Made by a program: the position numbers and the translations under genes. From an uncultured Litoreibacter sp. (lineage in GTDB: Bacteria; Pseudomonadota; Alphaproteobacteria; Rhodobacterales; Rhodobacteraceae), in assembly GCA_947492995.1 (NCBI GenBank), contig CANLOU010000001.1, positions 877,001 to 941,000 on the forward strand: a stretch of 64,000 nucleotides of DNA, read 5' to 3'. This document shows, one piece after another, positions 38,101 to 46,840 of this stretch. The notes beneath the pieces are model-generated. The model was not told where the DNA came from. It ran no database searches and saw only the letters and a list, made by a program, of their open reading frames with translations. How positions within the stretch are numbered: position 1 is the stretch's first letter; every line of letters begins with the position of its first letter.

Positions 38101-39428
38101 GATCGTTGGGCATAGCTTTGGCCCTTCTTGTCGTGGCGGGCCCCGCGATTGCGGAGCATCCACGCGGTGGCATGCGTAGTTTTCTGACCGTTGGCGGTGG
38201 GTTCGTCTGGGACGACAACCCCGATTTTTCGGTGACCCGCCATCCACGGACCAGACCGTTTGTTGAATTGAGATTTGGGCTGCACAGCGAAACGCGCCGG
38301 CAGGACTTTTCCGCCACTGGCGCGGTTGATTTGCGTGGTGGAGATATAGAGCGCGGGCTGGTCAATCTGTCCTATGGGATCGTTTCGGCGCAATCGAAGT
38401 TGAGCCTTTCTGCACGGGCTGAACGCCTGTCTGACGGAAGTTTCGATAGCACCTTGGACGCCGCTGAACAAAGCGAGGGGCGTGATGTGGTGGAACTGCT
38501 TGCACGTGACGAAGCGGTGACCATTTTGTCCGCGCGGGCCGCGTTTGAGACCGGTTTGCAAAGGTCAATCGGCTTTGACATTGGGCTGGCGGGAGATGCC
38601 CGCCGGTATTCAGGAACAAGCCCTCGCGATTTTGACCAACTTGGTATTGAAGCTGGCGTGGTATTGCGGTTCTCGAAAAATACGCTGGCGCGGGTGGCGG
38701 TCAGCCATGCCACGTTGCGTAGCTCTGGCACGACTGCGGGAGAGTGGACGCGAGACGCCGCAGGCATTGACCTATCGCATGAGATTGATGCCGTGACCCG
38801 GGTGTCTGGCAGGCTGGGGTACAGACACATTGACGGTGTTCGCGGCGGTGCTGGTCTTGATCGCCGGGGGATCGAACTTGGCTTTGGCCTGACCCGCGCG
38901 CGTCGGGATGGCGCTATTTATGCAAAAGGTATGCTGGTGCAGGAAGCGCAGGGATCACGCGCGACGTTGCGACTTGGGATGGACCGCAGCATCGACCGCG
39001 ATGGTGTGTCGCTTTGGGTTGGCGCAACCAAATCCGACGGAGCAAAACCTGACCTGATCGGCGGCGCGCGCCTGCGCAGAACGTTTGACCGGGGGCGGTT
39101 TGTTGCTTCGTTTGAACGGGATGTGACGCCTTCGCCTGATAGCGATGACAGCCGGCTCGCAGACCGGGTTGGCGTGGAAATAGACCGCCAGCTGACGCGG
39201 AACGGGTCATTGAACATGCGTGCTGATTACGTGCGGACCTACGCGACCGCAGGGGATGTTGGCCGCAAGGGCACACGGCTGCAGATGATTTACCGACATA
39301 AGCTGCAGCGGGACTGGGGTGTGAAACTTGGCACGCGCTGGAGAGAGCAAAAAGAGACTGACGGAGCGCGAACGCAATCTCGATCCGTATTCTTAACGTT
39401 TGAGAAACGGTTTGAGGCGTTACATTAG
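38097..39428 (+). CDS. Outer-membrane beta-barrel protein of the polysaccharide locus
   Basis: A 443-residue protein with a signal peptide (1-20) and alternating beta-strand sequence through to a C-terminal aromatic strand (SVFLTFEKRF), typical of outer-membrane barrels (EpsL/VpsM-like) found with short Wza proteins. It probably forms or supports the outer-membrane exit pore. It overlaps the export gene by ATGA. Confidence 0.72.
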   Translation: MRSLGIALALLVVAGPAIAEHPRGGMRSFLTVGGGFVWDDNPDFSVTRHPRTRPFVELRFGLHSETRRQDFSATGAVDLRGGDIERGLVNLSYGIVSAQSKLSLSARAERLSDGSFDSTLDAAEQSEGRDVVELLARDEAVTILSARAAFETGLQRSIGFDIGLAGDARRYSGTSPRDFDQLGIEAGVVLRFSKNTLARVAVSHATLRSSGTTAGEWTRDAAGIDLSHEIDAVTRVSGRLGYRHIDGVRGGAGLDRRGIELGFGLTRARRDGAIYAKGMLVQEAQGSRATLRLGMDRSIDRDGVSLWVGATKSDGAKPDLIGGARLRRTFDRGRFVASFERDVTPSPDSDDSRLADRVGVEIDRQLTRNGSLNMRADYVRTYATAGDVGRKGTRLQMIYRHKLQRDWGVKLGTRWREQKETDGARTQSRSVFLTFEKRFEALH

Positions 39429-39430
39429 AT

Positions 39431-39862
39431 ATGGAACAGAAACGAGTATTAGCGGTGGCCTCCACAGGTGGGCATTGGCGGCAGATGGCGGCCCTGTCGT
39501 CTGCATTTGACGGACACCATGTGCGGTATGTATCGACCGGCGACCAACTTGGTGACTACAGCATCCGAGATTGCAGCCGCTCGCATTGGTGGCTTGCGGC
39601 TTTGGCCTGCACGCAGCTGATTTGGATCCTCACAAAGGAACGACCCGATGTGGTGGTTTCGACAGGTGCCTTACCGGGGCTGCTTGCAATTGTGATGGCC
39701 CGCTTGTTTGGCGCGCGCACTGTGTGGATAGATTCGATTGCGAATACGGAAAAACTATCTTTGTCGGGGCGATTGTGCCGCCCGTTCGCGGGGCTGTGGA
39801 TGACCCAATGGCCTGAGGTCGCCAAACGCAGCGGCGCGGTCTACGCGGGATCAGTGATGTGA
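39431..39862 (+). CDS. PssD/Alg14-like glycosyltransferase membrane subunit
   Basis: A 143-residue protein with N-terminal VLAVASTGGHWRQM (6-19), the donor/membrane-binding motif of Alg14 and rhizobial PssD, plus PDVVVSTGALPG. It anchors the catalytic subunit encoded next to form a split GT28-type transferase adding the second sugar to the lipid-linked repeat unit. The final codons ATG-TGA overlap the GTG start of the next gene. Confidence 0.85.
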   Translation: MEQKRVLAVASTGGHWRQMAALSSAFDGHHVRYVSTGDQLGDYSIRDCSRSHWWLAALACTQLIWILTKERPDVVVSTGALPGLLAIVMARLFGARTVWIDSIANTEKLSLSGRLCRPFAGLWMTQWPEVAKRSGAVYAGSVM

Positions 39863-40323
39863 TTTTTGTGACTGTCGGCACGCAGCTTCCCTTCCCACGG
39901 CTGGTGGAGGCGATGGACCAACTGGCGGGTCGGTTGTACGAACCCGTCATGGCGCAAACAGGGGCCAGCGTGCGATGCCGCAACCTTATCGTAGAGCCGA
40001 AGATGGACCCGGCCCGCTACCAGACGGTTCTGAGGAAAGCGCGACTGGTTGTGTCGCATGCGGGCATTGGAACGGTTTTGGCGGCCCAGGACGCAGGCAT
40101 ACCCGTGGTTCTGGTTCCCCGCCGCGCCGATCTGGGAGAGCATCGCAACGACCATCAGATCGGCACTGTACGGTCGTTGGTGGGGCGGCAGGGCATCACA
40201 GCCGTGTGGAACACCGACGGCCTGGGGGCTGCGCTGGGTCATGGGTTTGACGTACCAGCCGCGCAGTCAGGCCCGGGGCTTGATAGCTTGGTGACGACGC
40301 TGCGCCGGTTTATCAGCTCGTAG
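39859..40323 (+). CDS. PssE/Alg13-like glycosyltransferase catalytic subunit
   Basis: A 154-residue protein with MIFVTVGTQLPFPRLV at the start and VVSHAGIGTVLAA plus PVVLVPRRADLGEHRNDHQ, the UDP-sugar binding features of the GT28 C-terminal domain. It uses a GTG start within a 4-nt overlap with the PssD-like gene. Its last 57 nt overlap the 3' end of the opposite-strand GT2 gene. Confidence 0.85.
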   Translation: MIFVTVGTQLPFPRLVEAMDQLAGRLYEPVMAQTGASVRCRNLIVEPKMDPARYQTVLRKARLVVSHAGIGTVLAAQDAGIPVVLVPRRADLGEHRNDHQIGTVRSLVGRQGITAVWNTDGLGAALGHGFDVPAAQSGPGLDSLVTTLRRFISS

Positions 40324-41247
40324 CCCGAGGCCATTTATTGCGCGCAGGATTGCCAGTGCCTGAGGCCGCTGCCCCGTCAGGAACGCCTGAACCGCCTTTG
40401 CAATCCCGAACGCGTACCCGACCGGCAGCGCGACGCGGTGATGCCTGCGCAGAAACATCATGCGCGCACGGTGCTTATAATAGGCAGAGAACGCAGATGC
40501 TGGACTGTTGAGCGTCGGCGACCCGATTGCGCTGCCGGCGCGGTGAAAGACAGTGGCATTGGGACAAATCGCGAGGGGCATGTCACCGCGGTTCATGGCC
40601 CAATCGACTTCCTCGTAATACAGAAAATAGTGCTCCTTCATTGGTCCGGCCTGCGCGAAGAACGCCCGCGAGACGACCATGCTGGCCCCGGAGATAAAGT
40701 CGGCGATCCGGGGGTCTGGCAGGTCGCAGGCGTTTGACGCGCCGAGGTTGAGATTGCTCGTGACGCCAGTCCACCAGTTCAATGTTCCCGCATCAATCTG
40801 AATGGAATGGGGCGCGTCCGCGTACCGGATGCGGCCACCCATCAATGAGAACCCGACTGGCGCGGCAGCGAAGGCGGCGGGCGAATGTGGCGGGACCAGT
40901 GTGTCCGGATTTAGTACCCAGACGCGATCAATCGCAGGGTCTTTGAACAGCTCGTGCAGACCGACATTTACGCCAGCGGCGAACCCCCCATTTGTTGGTG
41001 ACTGGATGACCGTCAGGTTCGACACCGGCTTGGGCACCGGTACGGTTTCAAACGGCAGGTCAGCCGGTAACGTGTAGGGTGTGCTTCCATTGGCCCAGCC
41101 TCTGATCGTGGCGACGGTGCCATCGGGAGAGGCATTGTCGACCACCACCGTCTTCGGGCAATGACCAGCAGCGAAGAGGGTCTCAAGGCAGTCACGGATC
41201 ACCGGTTGCGAGCTGTAGGTGACAATAACAACGCCCATATTTTTCAT
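40267..41247 (-). CDS. Family 2 glycosyltransferase (rhamnosyltransferase-like)
   Basis: A 326-residue inverting GT2 enzyme: VVIVTYSSQPVI (6-17), VVDNASPDGT (35-44), the metal-binding LNPDT (DxD-equivalent, near 116) and a YYEEVDWAMN acceptor-side motif (near 219). Such enzymes transfer rhamnose, fucose or related sugars. Its 3' end overlaps the PssE-like gene on the other strand by 57 nt, and its start overlaps the polymerase stop by ATGA. Confidence 0.9.
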   Translation of the reverse strand: MKNMGVVIVTYSSQPVIRDCLETLFAAGHCPKTVVVDNASPDGTVATIRGWANGSTPYTLPADLPFETVPVPKPVSNLTVIQSPTNGGFAAGVNVGLHELFKDPAIDRVWVLNPDTLVPPHSPAAFAAAPVGFSLMGGRIRYADAPHSIQIDAGTLNWWTGVTSNLNLGASNACDLPDPRIADFISGASMVVSRAFFAQAGPMKEHYFLYYEEVDWAMNRGDMPLAICPNATVFHRAGSAIGSPTLNSPASAFSAYYKHRARMMFLRRHHRVALPVGYAFGIAKAVQAFLTGQRPQALAILRAINGLGLRADKPAQRRHQAIKPRA

Positions 41248-42545
41248 GAAACTGCCCTTGTGAATGTCGATCTGAATGGGCGGCTATAGGTTAGGGGGCG
41301 CTGGGTTGGTTTGGGCGCCGTCGCAGACGCGCTTGCCAGGAATTGCCCCGCGCCGAACAGGAAGAAGACGAAGGAATAGACGGCTGTCCAGACATGAACT
41401 GTGGACAGCGTGAAGGTCAGCCCGATCATGCAGAACAACCAAGCCGTCTTGTGCGGTCCTGTGGGACCGTGCGCGACCCGTACGATGCCGATGGCCCATG
41501 CGCTTGCTAGCAACCCAAAGCCAGGCAAGCCGTAGCGCACCGCGTTGACCAGCCAGAAATTATCCATGCTGCCCGAATACATGAAATGCGGGCGCACCCA
41601 GTCGTTCAGCCCAAGCCCAAACAGCGGATTGTTCCGGACATTCACCATCCCCCATTCAAATATCAGCCCCCGCCAATAGGCGTTATGCGCCGAGAAAGTC
41701 GCGTAGCTAAAGAACACGCGGATAGGGGTGCGGTTGGACAACAGATCGACGCAGAGATAGGCCACCACGCATACAGCGACCAACATCCACCACTTGTGTT
41801 TGACCGAGGCGAAGATAAAGGACCACCCGATGAGAAAGAGCTGTATCAAAACCGCAAGGAAGGCCCCGCTTGAGAGGGCCAGAAACGCGGTACAGACGAT
41901 GAGCGATGTAAGCAGCAGCCGGGTCGGCCAGCTGAGCGTTTGAACGAGCCCCACAAAGACCATGGCGACTGCGGTTGAGCAGAAAAGGCCGAAATGAATG
42001 GGGTGGGCAAAGATTGCCTGCACCCTTTCCAGATTGAGGCGGGGCGCGATGGAGACGATGTCGACACTGCTGACCAATGGCAGCGAGCGGATCAATTGGA
42101 TGACGGGCGGGGCCCCGGTGAACGCCTCGAAGAGTGCAAACGGCAAACACATCAAAACCAGCGCCGCGATCACCTTGATGAGGCTTTGAAACTGGGCGTT
42201 GGTTTGAATGTAGACGCGCGCCAACCCGTAGCCGCCGAAAAGCTCCAGCAGCGTGATGCCGGTGTGTTCCGCCGCTTGAGCTGGCGTATTGGTTTGCATG
42301 GCGATGAAAACCCACCCGACAAAAAGCAGCAGCAAAACATCGGTTGGGACGCGCCTCGTTTTGAAGAGCCTGAATAGGATGAGCGGCATCAACAAGATCA
42401 TCAAAAGCCGCAGACTGGTCATCTGCAACGGCCCCAACATAAAGCGGACCGGCATCGTGATGCAGATGAGGTAAAGCCATATTGGCAAAGCGAGCTTTTC
42501 TGACGCGACGGACATAGACGTAAACTGCGCGTTAACCGTTATCAT
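41244..42545 (-). CDS. Wzy-like polysaccharide polymerase (O-antigen ligase/polymerase family)
   Basis: A 433-residue protein with about ten to twelve membrane segments and a periplasmic loop near 285-320 (NAYWRGLIFEWGMVNVRNNPLFGLGLNDW) containing the family RG and NPLFGxG features. It would polymerise lipid-linked repeats flipped by the Wzx encoded nearby. A second start at 42515 (MSVASEK) is possible. It leads an operon with the GT2 gene. Confidence 0.85.
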   Translation of the reverse strand: MITVNAQFTSMSVASEKLALPIWLYLICITMPVRFMLGPLQMTSLRLLMILLMPLILFRLFKTRRVPTDVLLLLFVGWVFIAMQTNTPAQAAEHTGITLLELFGGYGLARVYIQTNAQFQSLIKVIAALVLMCLPFALFEAFTGAPPVIQLIRSLPLVSSVDIVSIAPRLNLERVQAIFAHPIHFGLFCSTAVAMVFVGLVQTLSWPTRLLLTSLIVCTAFLALSSGAFLAVLIQLFLIGWSFIFASVKHKWWMLVAVCVVAYLCVDLLSNRTPIRVFFSYATFSAHNAYWRGLIFEWGMVNVRNNPLFGLGLNDWVRPHFMYSGSMDNFWLVNAVRYGLPGFGLLASAWAIGIVRVAHGPTGPHKTAWLFCMIGLTFTLSTVHVWTAVYSFVFFLFGAGQFLASASATAPKPTQRPLTYSRPFRSTFTRAVS

Positions 42546-42606
42546 TCTGTAAAGATTTGACGGGGTAGGGTGGTCGGGCTGCGAAAATACCGATGTGAGG
42601 TGCTGT

Positions 42607-43119
42607 GTGACCGATATGCCTATGGACGCGACCCACCATCTGAAAGCCCGGCGGCGTGGATTGAACCGGCTGGGAGGATTGCGCCGTGTGCTGGTGAACC
42701 TCAGGCGCGCCTATCTGTCATATGCGTTTGGCATGGACATTCACCCAACCGCCGAAATGTCGCTGTCCGCCAAGCTGGACCGGACCTTTCCTATCGGTGT
42801 GCATCTGGGCGCGCGCAGCTACATCGCATTGGGGGCCGTGGTCCTGACCCATGATCGCACACGCGGCTTGTACGCCCACACACGGATTGGCCAAGATTGT
42901 TTTGTTGGAGCGCGCAGTATTTTGTTGCCGGGCGTGACAGTGGGCGACGGCTCTATTGTGGCGGCTGGTTCTGTTGTGACCCGTGATGTGCCGCGGGATT
43001 GCATTGTCGCCGGCAACCCGGCGCGGGTCATCAAATGCGGCATTGGCGTCGGAGCATTTGGACGTCTGCCGGACGCGGATCTGACAGAAAGCCGCCTGGC
43101 CGCGGCAGGGCTTGCATAG
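42607..43119 (+). CDS. Left-handed beta-helix acetyltransferase (WcaF/putative colanic acid type)
   Basis: About 170 residues from a GTG at 42607 that follows GAGG by 6 nt; a GTG at 42595 is another option. Hexapeptide repeats (IGVHLGARSYIALGAVVL, IGQDCFVGARSILLPGVTVGDGSIVAAGSVV) and a GNPARVIK ending are typical of sugar O-acetyltransferases. With the acyltransferase at 33821 the locus has two candidate acetylases. Confidence 0.82.
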   Translation: MTDMPMDATHHLKARRRGLNRLGGLRRVLVNLRRAYLSYAFGMDIHPTAEMSLSAKLDRTFPIGVHLGARSYIALGAVVLTHDRTRGLYAHTRIGQDCFVGARSILLPGVTVGDGSIVAAGSVVTRDVPRDCIVAGNPARVIKCGIGVGAFGRLPDADLTESRLAAAGLA

Positions 43120-43310
43120 CCGTTAACGCTGCGTTCGACGGGGAGCCGATTGCGCAACGCAAAGGCGACCTGTGCTACCCCCCATTTATCGGCGCGGTGA
43201 GCAAGCCTTGCCCCAAGCCATTTATTCCAGAGACAGGTCGTGCCCGAAGCCCGATTGGCCCTTCTGTCCTGGCATTCAACTTCGGTCGACCGCAACCGAA
43301 GGTAGTCCTT

Positions 43311-45542
43311 ATGATAACTTTGCTTGGCTTAGGCCTTGGCGTTCCCTCCACCCCTAAAGGAGAGGTCGCGGCGCCTGTGACCTCTGTGTCCATTGACGAC
43401 TTTTCGCGTGACCGGACCCTGTTTGACAGCGGTGCCGCCTTCGGGCGTTCGGAGGCGGACGTCCCCGTTTCTGGCACGGGCACGGTTGGTGAAACGGTGC
43501 AGGTCCGAGTGTTGCCGACGGGTGGGCCAGCCTCGGCGTGGGCGGATCTTGGTCTCATTGACGGCGCTGGCAAATGGGCTGGCGCAATTACTGCTGATCT
43601 GACCCCGCATTGGGCCCGGGTCGAGGCCCGTATCAAGTCTGAACCTGTCACCCGTGCGGCCACGTCCAATCGGTTCGGTGTGGGGCATGTCGTGGCATTG
43701 TGGGGGCAGTCGGAGATCGTTCGGATCAGGTCCACCGCGCAAGACATCCTTCCACCAGAACCCCTTTTGGCCGACGATTGCGTGCAGGCGATTTGGATGG
43801 ATGGCGCGCCAGTGGTCAAACATCTCACCAATGCGGACCCTCATACGGCGGCGCTTGCGGCCATGGCCAACGTGTTTCTGGCGGAGCGGCCCGGCGAAAA
43901 AGTCGCGTTGGTCTTTCAAGCCGTTTCCGGGACCGGCTTCCGGGCCTTGGTGGATGACGCGGACGCGTCGCGGAACTGGGCGGATGATGCCGCACTGCAC
44001 GCCTTTGCAACTGCTGATGGCCAGCATGTCGGCCTGCCCAGCGTCTCGTGGTTCGCATCACCAGGGTCCCTTGCGGAGCATTACGAGGACGCGTTGTTCC
44101 CACTCTTTACCGGGAAAACCGCCGGCGGCGTTGATGTGACGTTTCCGACGCAGATCAGTTTCGGAGCAGGCGACAGCTATCAGGCAGACCACTGGTTTGG
44201 CGAGCTATACGATCCAGCCCACACAAAATGGGTGGCCTTTGGACCGCACCGGTTTGACATCGGTGCAGACATGCAAAGCGCAACCGTGCTTGGCGACGGA
44301 TCGCCCGAAAGCAACCTGCATAACAAGGAGCAGGCGCGGGTGAGCTGGAGAGCGATGATCGAGAACACCCATTCCGGCGGGCTGTTCCTGCCGTTGGGGC
44401 TGGAACCTTTGACGTATCAAAACGGGATCACGGATGGCTTTGGTGGCTGGACGGATCAAAGCCACCCCGCATCGGATACTGATGATGGCGCGCCAATGTA
44501 TGCGCGGTTGGTGGCGCATGCGGTGTTGCAGGCCTCTGGCTTGACCACATGGCAGGTGCCGGTCTTTGACCAATCCGACTGGGACCCCACTGGCGCCTAT
44601 GTTGACGTCTGGTCCAGCGCTGGGCCTGTCTCAACCATCCGTGAGGCAAGAGGCGAGCCTGCATTGGACACGACCCATCCGCATTGGACGGATGTGTTTG
44701 GCTGGCAAATCAACGGGTCCCCGGCGCAGCGGGCAGAATTGGTGTCAGGACGGGTCCGCATCTACCCTGACACAGGCGCGTTTGTGTCGACCGATGTGAT
44801 CCGCTTCGGAGAGGGCGGGGCCACGGGTATGGTCAAATTTCCTGACGATCACATTGCGCAGACCTTCAAGAACCTCCCGATTGTCGATCTTGGCATGTCG
44901 GGTCTGGACGGTGTGCCGGTGCGTCCTTTGCCAGATGCTGCGGCTTTGGTGAATACTCTGGTTCCTGTTGCCAGCGGATTTAACACTGGCGCGACTGGTC
45001 CGCATTTTGTCGACCCCGCAACATTGGGTGCTGGCGTCGGGCAATTCTTTGCGCAGCTGGATCTTGCGCCGGTTGTGTCGAGTTCGGGTAGCAAACACTT
45101 GCTGACCACCACGGGCAACTACATCCGTCTGGAGATTTTGCCGAATGGCAAGCTGCGCCTGCGTGTGCGTGACAGCGGGGGCACCGTACATGTTGATTAT
45201 GTGCAAAGCAGCGCTGGCGTTGTGGTCGATAATGTTCAAGCCGACATACGGCTTGCGATTGATCTTGCGGCGGGCTTTGCCAAAGTCTGGGTGAATGGCG
45301 TTTTGGTCTTGGATCAGAGCTTTGTGTCTGCTGCGCCGACACTGCCATCCAACCGCACGTTGCTGGCTCTTGCAAGCAACACCGGTGGGTATCAGGTGGA
45401 GGCTGCGGTCACCCAAATTGCAATTTGGAAAGAGACCACCTCTGACGGCAGTTTGCCGCTTGCGGTGCCCTATAAGCAGTTTGTCGGACCGGCTGCATTG
45501 GTCAATTCAGATGCGTGGAAAAACGGTGATGACGCGACCTAG
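43311..45542 (+). CDS. Large spike/tail-fibre-like protein with esterase-like and LamG-like regions (possible GTA head-spike fibre)
   Basis: A 743-residue protein starting at an ATG with AAGG 9 nt upstream; the longer reading from 42999 lies in the acetyltransferase gene and is rejected. The N-terminus (MITLLGLGLG) is short and uncleaved-looking, followed by an Ig-like region, then a SASA/SGNH-like region beginning VVALWGQSEI (a GQSN-like block), and a C-terminal concanavalin/LamG-like domain with RLEILPNGKLRLRV and KVWVNGVLVLDQ. It does not resemble a biosynthetic enzyme. Because a spike-base-like gene occurs at 49317, it may be the fibre partner (Rcc01080-like) of gene-transfer-agent head spikes that bind capsule. 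This pairing is inference. Confidence 0.55.
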   Translation: MITLLGLGLGVPSTPKGEVAAPVTSVSIDDFSRDRTLFDSGAAFGRSEADVPVSGTGTVGETVQVRVLPTGGPASAWADLGLIDGAGKWAGAITADLTPHWARVEARIKSEPVTRAATSNRFGVGHVVALWGQSEIVRIRSTAQDILPPEPLLADDCVQAIWMDGAPVVKHLTNADPHTAALAAMANVFLAERPGEKVALVFQAVSGTGFRALVDDADASRNWADDAALHAFATADGQHVGLPSVSWFASPGSLAEHYEDALFPLFTGKTAGGVDVTFPTQISFGAGDSYQADHWFGELYDPAHTKWVAFGPHRFDIGADMQSATVLGDGSPESNLHNKEQARVSWRAMIENTHSGGLFLPLGLEPLTYQNGITDGFGGWTDQSHPASDTDDGAPMYARLVAHAVLQASGLTTWQVPVFDQSDWDPTGAYVDVWSSAGPVSTIREARGEPALDTTHPHWTDVFGWQINGSPAQRAELVSGRVRIYPDTGAFVSTDVIRFGEGGATGMVKFPDDHIAQTFKNLPIVDLGMSGLDGVPVRPLPDAAALVNTLVPVASGFNTGATGPHFVDPATLGAGVGQFFAQLDLAPVVSSSGSKHLLTTTGNYIRLEILPNGKLRLRVRDSGGTVHVDYVQSSAGVVVDNVQADIRLAIDLAAGFAKVWVNGVLVLDQSFVSAAPTLPSNRTLLALASNTGGYQVEAAVTQIAIWKETTSDGSLPLAVPYKQFVGPAALVNSDAWKNGDDAT

Positions 45543-46780
45543 CGGGTAGGCAGTCGCAACCGCAACACAACGTATGAAAGACAAAGCCCCGCCGCTTCTG
45601 CGGCGGCGGCAACCCACAAGACGCTGGGCAGCATGCCACCATCCTTCAGCAGATAGTAAATGATTGGCAGGGCCAAAATTCGGGGCACGTTGCCAAGCGC
45701 CGCGTTGGTAGTTGTTCCAATAGCAAGTGCCACAGCAGAGACCCCGGCGCGTGCAATCCGTAAGCCGTGCAAGACCGCGAGCATCGGCATCAGATTGAGT
45801 ACGGGGGCAAAGTCATCGCCCAGCGCCAGCGGGATCACGGGTGCAACGACAAGAAGAGTTGCCGCCAATGCCAAACCGGCCAGCAGGCAAAGACGAATAA
45901 TCGTGGTCGCTGCTGCGTCCAATGCATATGGGTCACCTCGTTTCGATACGAGAATGGGCAACGCATAGCTTTGCAGGCTGCGCCCGAGGATCAGCGCAGG
46001 CGTCAATGTCAGCGTGAAGCCCATTGCCAGCAGGGCAAGCGGGGCCGGACCCTGCAGATAACCGACGATGAGTTTCTCTCCGTGGAAAACCCCAAGCAAA
46101 AGAACGCCGTTCAATGCGAGTGGCCAGCCAAACCGAACGATGCCGTTAAGATGCTCCCGATTGAGCCCCACGAAATAGCGCCGTTCTGCAACAAGCCACG
46201 ACATGACTAAGCCCCCCGCTGCTTGCACGACCGTGGCTATCAGAAGAACGCGGAAATCCCCGAACTTGATGTAAAGCGGCCAGACCAACAGCAACGCCAG
46301 CAATGCAGGGGCGACCTGTATGCAGACCAGTGGAGCAAAGCGTTGCGCGCGCTGGTAACGCCAAGCGTCCATATGGATGAGACCAGAAAGCAGCGGGACC
46401 AACGCCAGCGTTTTGTAGGCCCATGTCACCTCGGGAGTGCCCATAAACCGGGCCGCGTGCTCTGCGCAGGCATAGATCAAAAGAGCCCCCAAGATGCCGC
46501 GAGAAAGTTGTACAAAATGTAGGGACGCCTGCACGTCTTCCTGATGTCCGTTTGCGTCCTGCACAATCATTTGCTGCGCACCCAGCGTGGTCACCATTTC
46601 AACGACAGAAAGCAAAATTGCGAAGCTGACGGCGATGCCGAAATCTTCAAGCCCGATCAGACGCGCCGCAAAGATATTACGCGCCAGCGTCAGGAGCGCG
46701 ACGCCTCCGTTGCCAGAAAGAAGCAGCAGAAGAGGACGGGTGGACGCGCGTTGCGCAGGGACAGGAGTGCTCGCAGACAT
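45539..46780 (-). CDS. Wzx-type polysaccharide flippase
   Basis: A 413-residue MATE/MOP-superfamily membrane protein with about 12 helices and the early segment NGGVALLTLARNIFAARLIGLEDFGIA typical of polysaccharide flippases. It moves lipid-linked repeats across the inner membrane for the Wzy polymerase. Its stop overlaps that of the convergent spike-like gene by 4 nt. Confidence 0.88.
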   Translation of the reverse strand: MSASTPVPAQRASTRPLLLLLSGNGGVALLTLARNIFAARLIGLEDFGIAVSFAILLSVVEMVTTLGAQQMIVQDANGHQEDVQASLHFVQLSRGILGALLIYACAEHAARFMGTPEVTWAYKTLALVPLLSGLIHMDAWRYQRAQRFAPLVCIQVAPALLALLLVWPLYIKFGDFRVLLIATVVQAAGGLVMSWLVAERRYFVGLNREHLNGIVRFGWPLALNGVLLLGVFHGEKLIVGYLQGPAPLALLAMGFTLTLTPALILGRSLQSYALPILVSKRGDPYALDAAATTIIRLCLLAGLALAATLLVVAPVIPLALGDDFAPVLNLMPMLAVLHGLRIARAGVSAVALAIGTTTNAALGNVPRILALPIIYYLLKDGGMLPSVLWVAAAAEAAGLCLSYVVLRLRLPTR

Positions 46781-46840
46781 TTACGGCTGGTTAACCAGTC
46801 TATCCTTAACATCCCGTAAATCTGAAAATGGAGCGGGCAC

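Noticed and set aside
42999-43310. N-terminal extension of the spike-like protein
   Set aside because: It overlaps the acetyltransferase gene in another frame, is unlike a protein start, and an ATG with AAGG is available at 43311.
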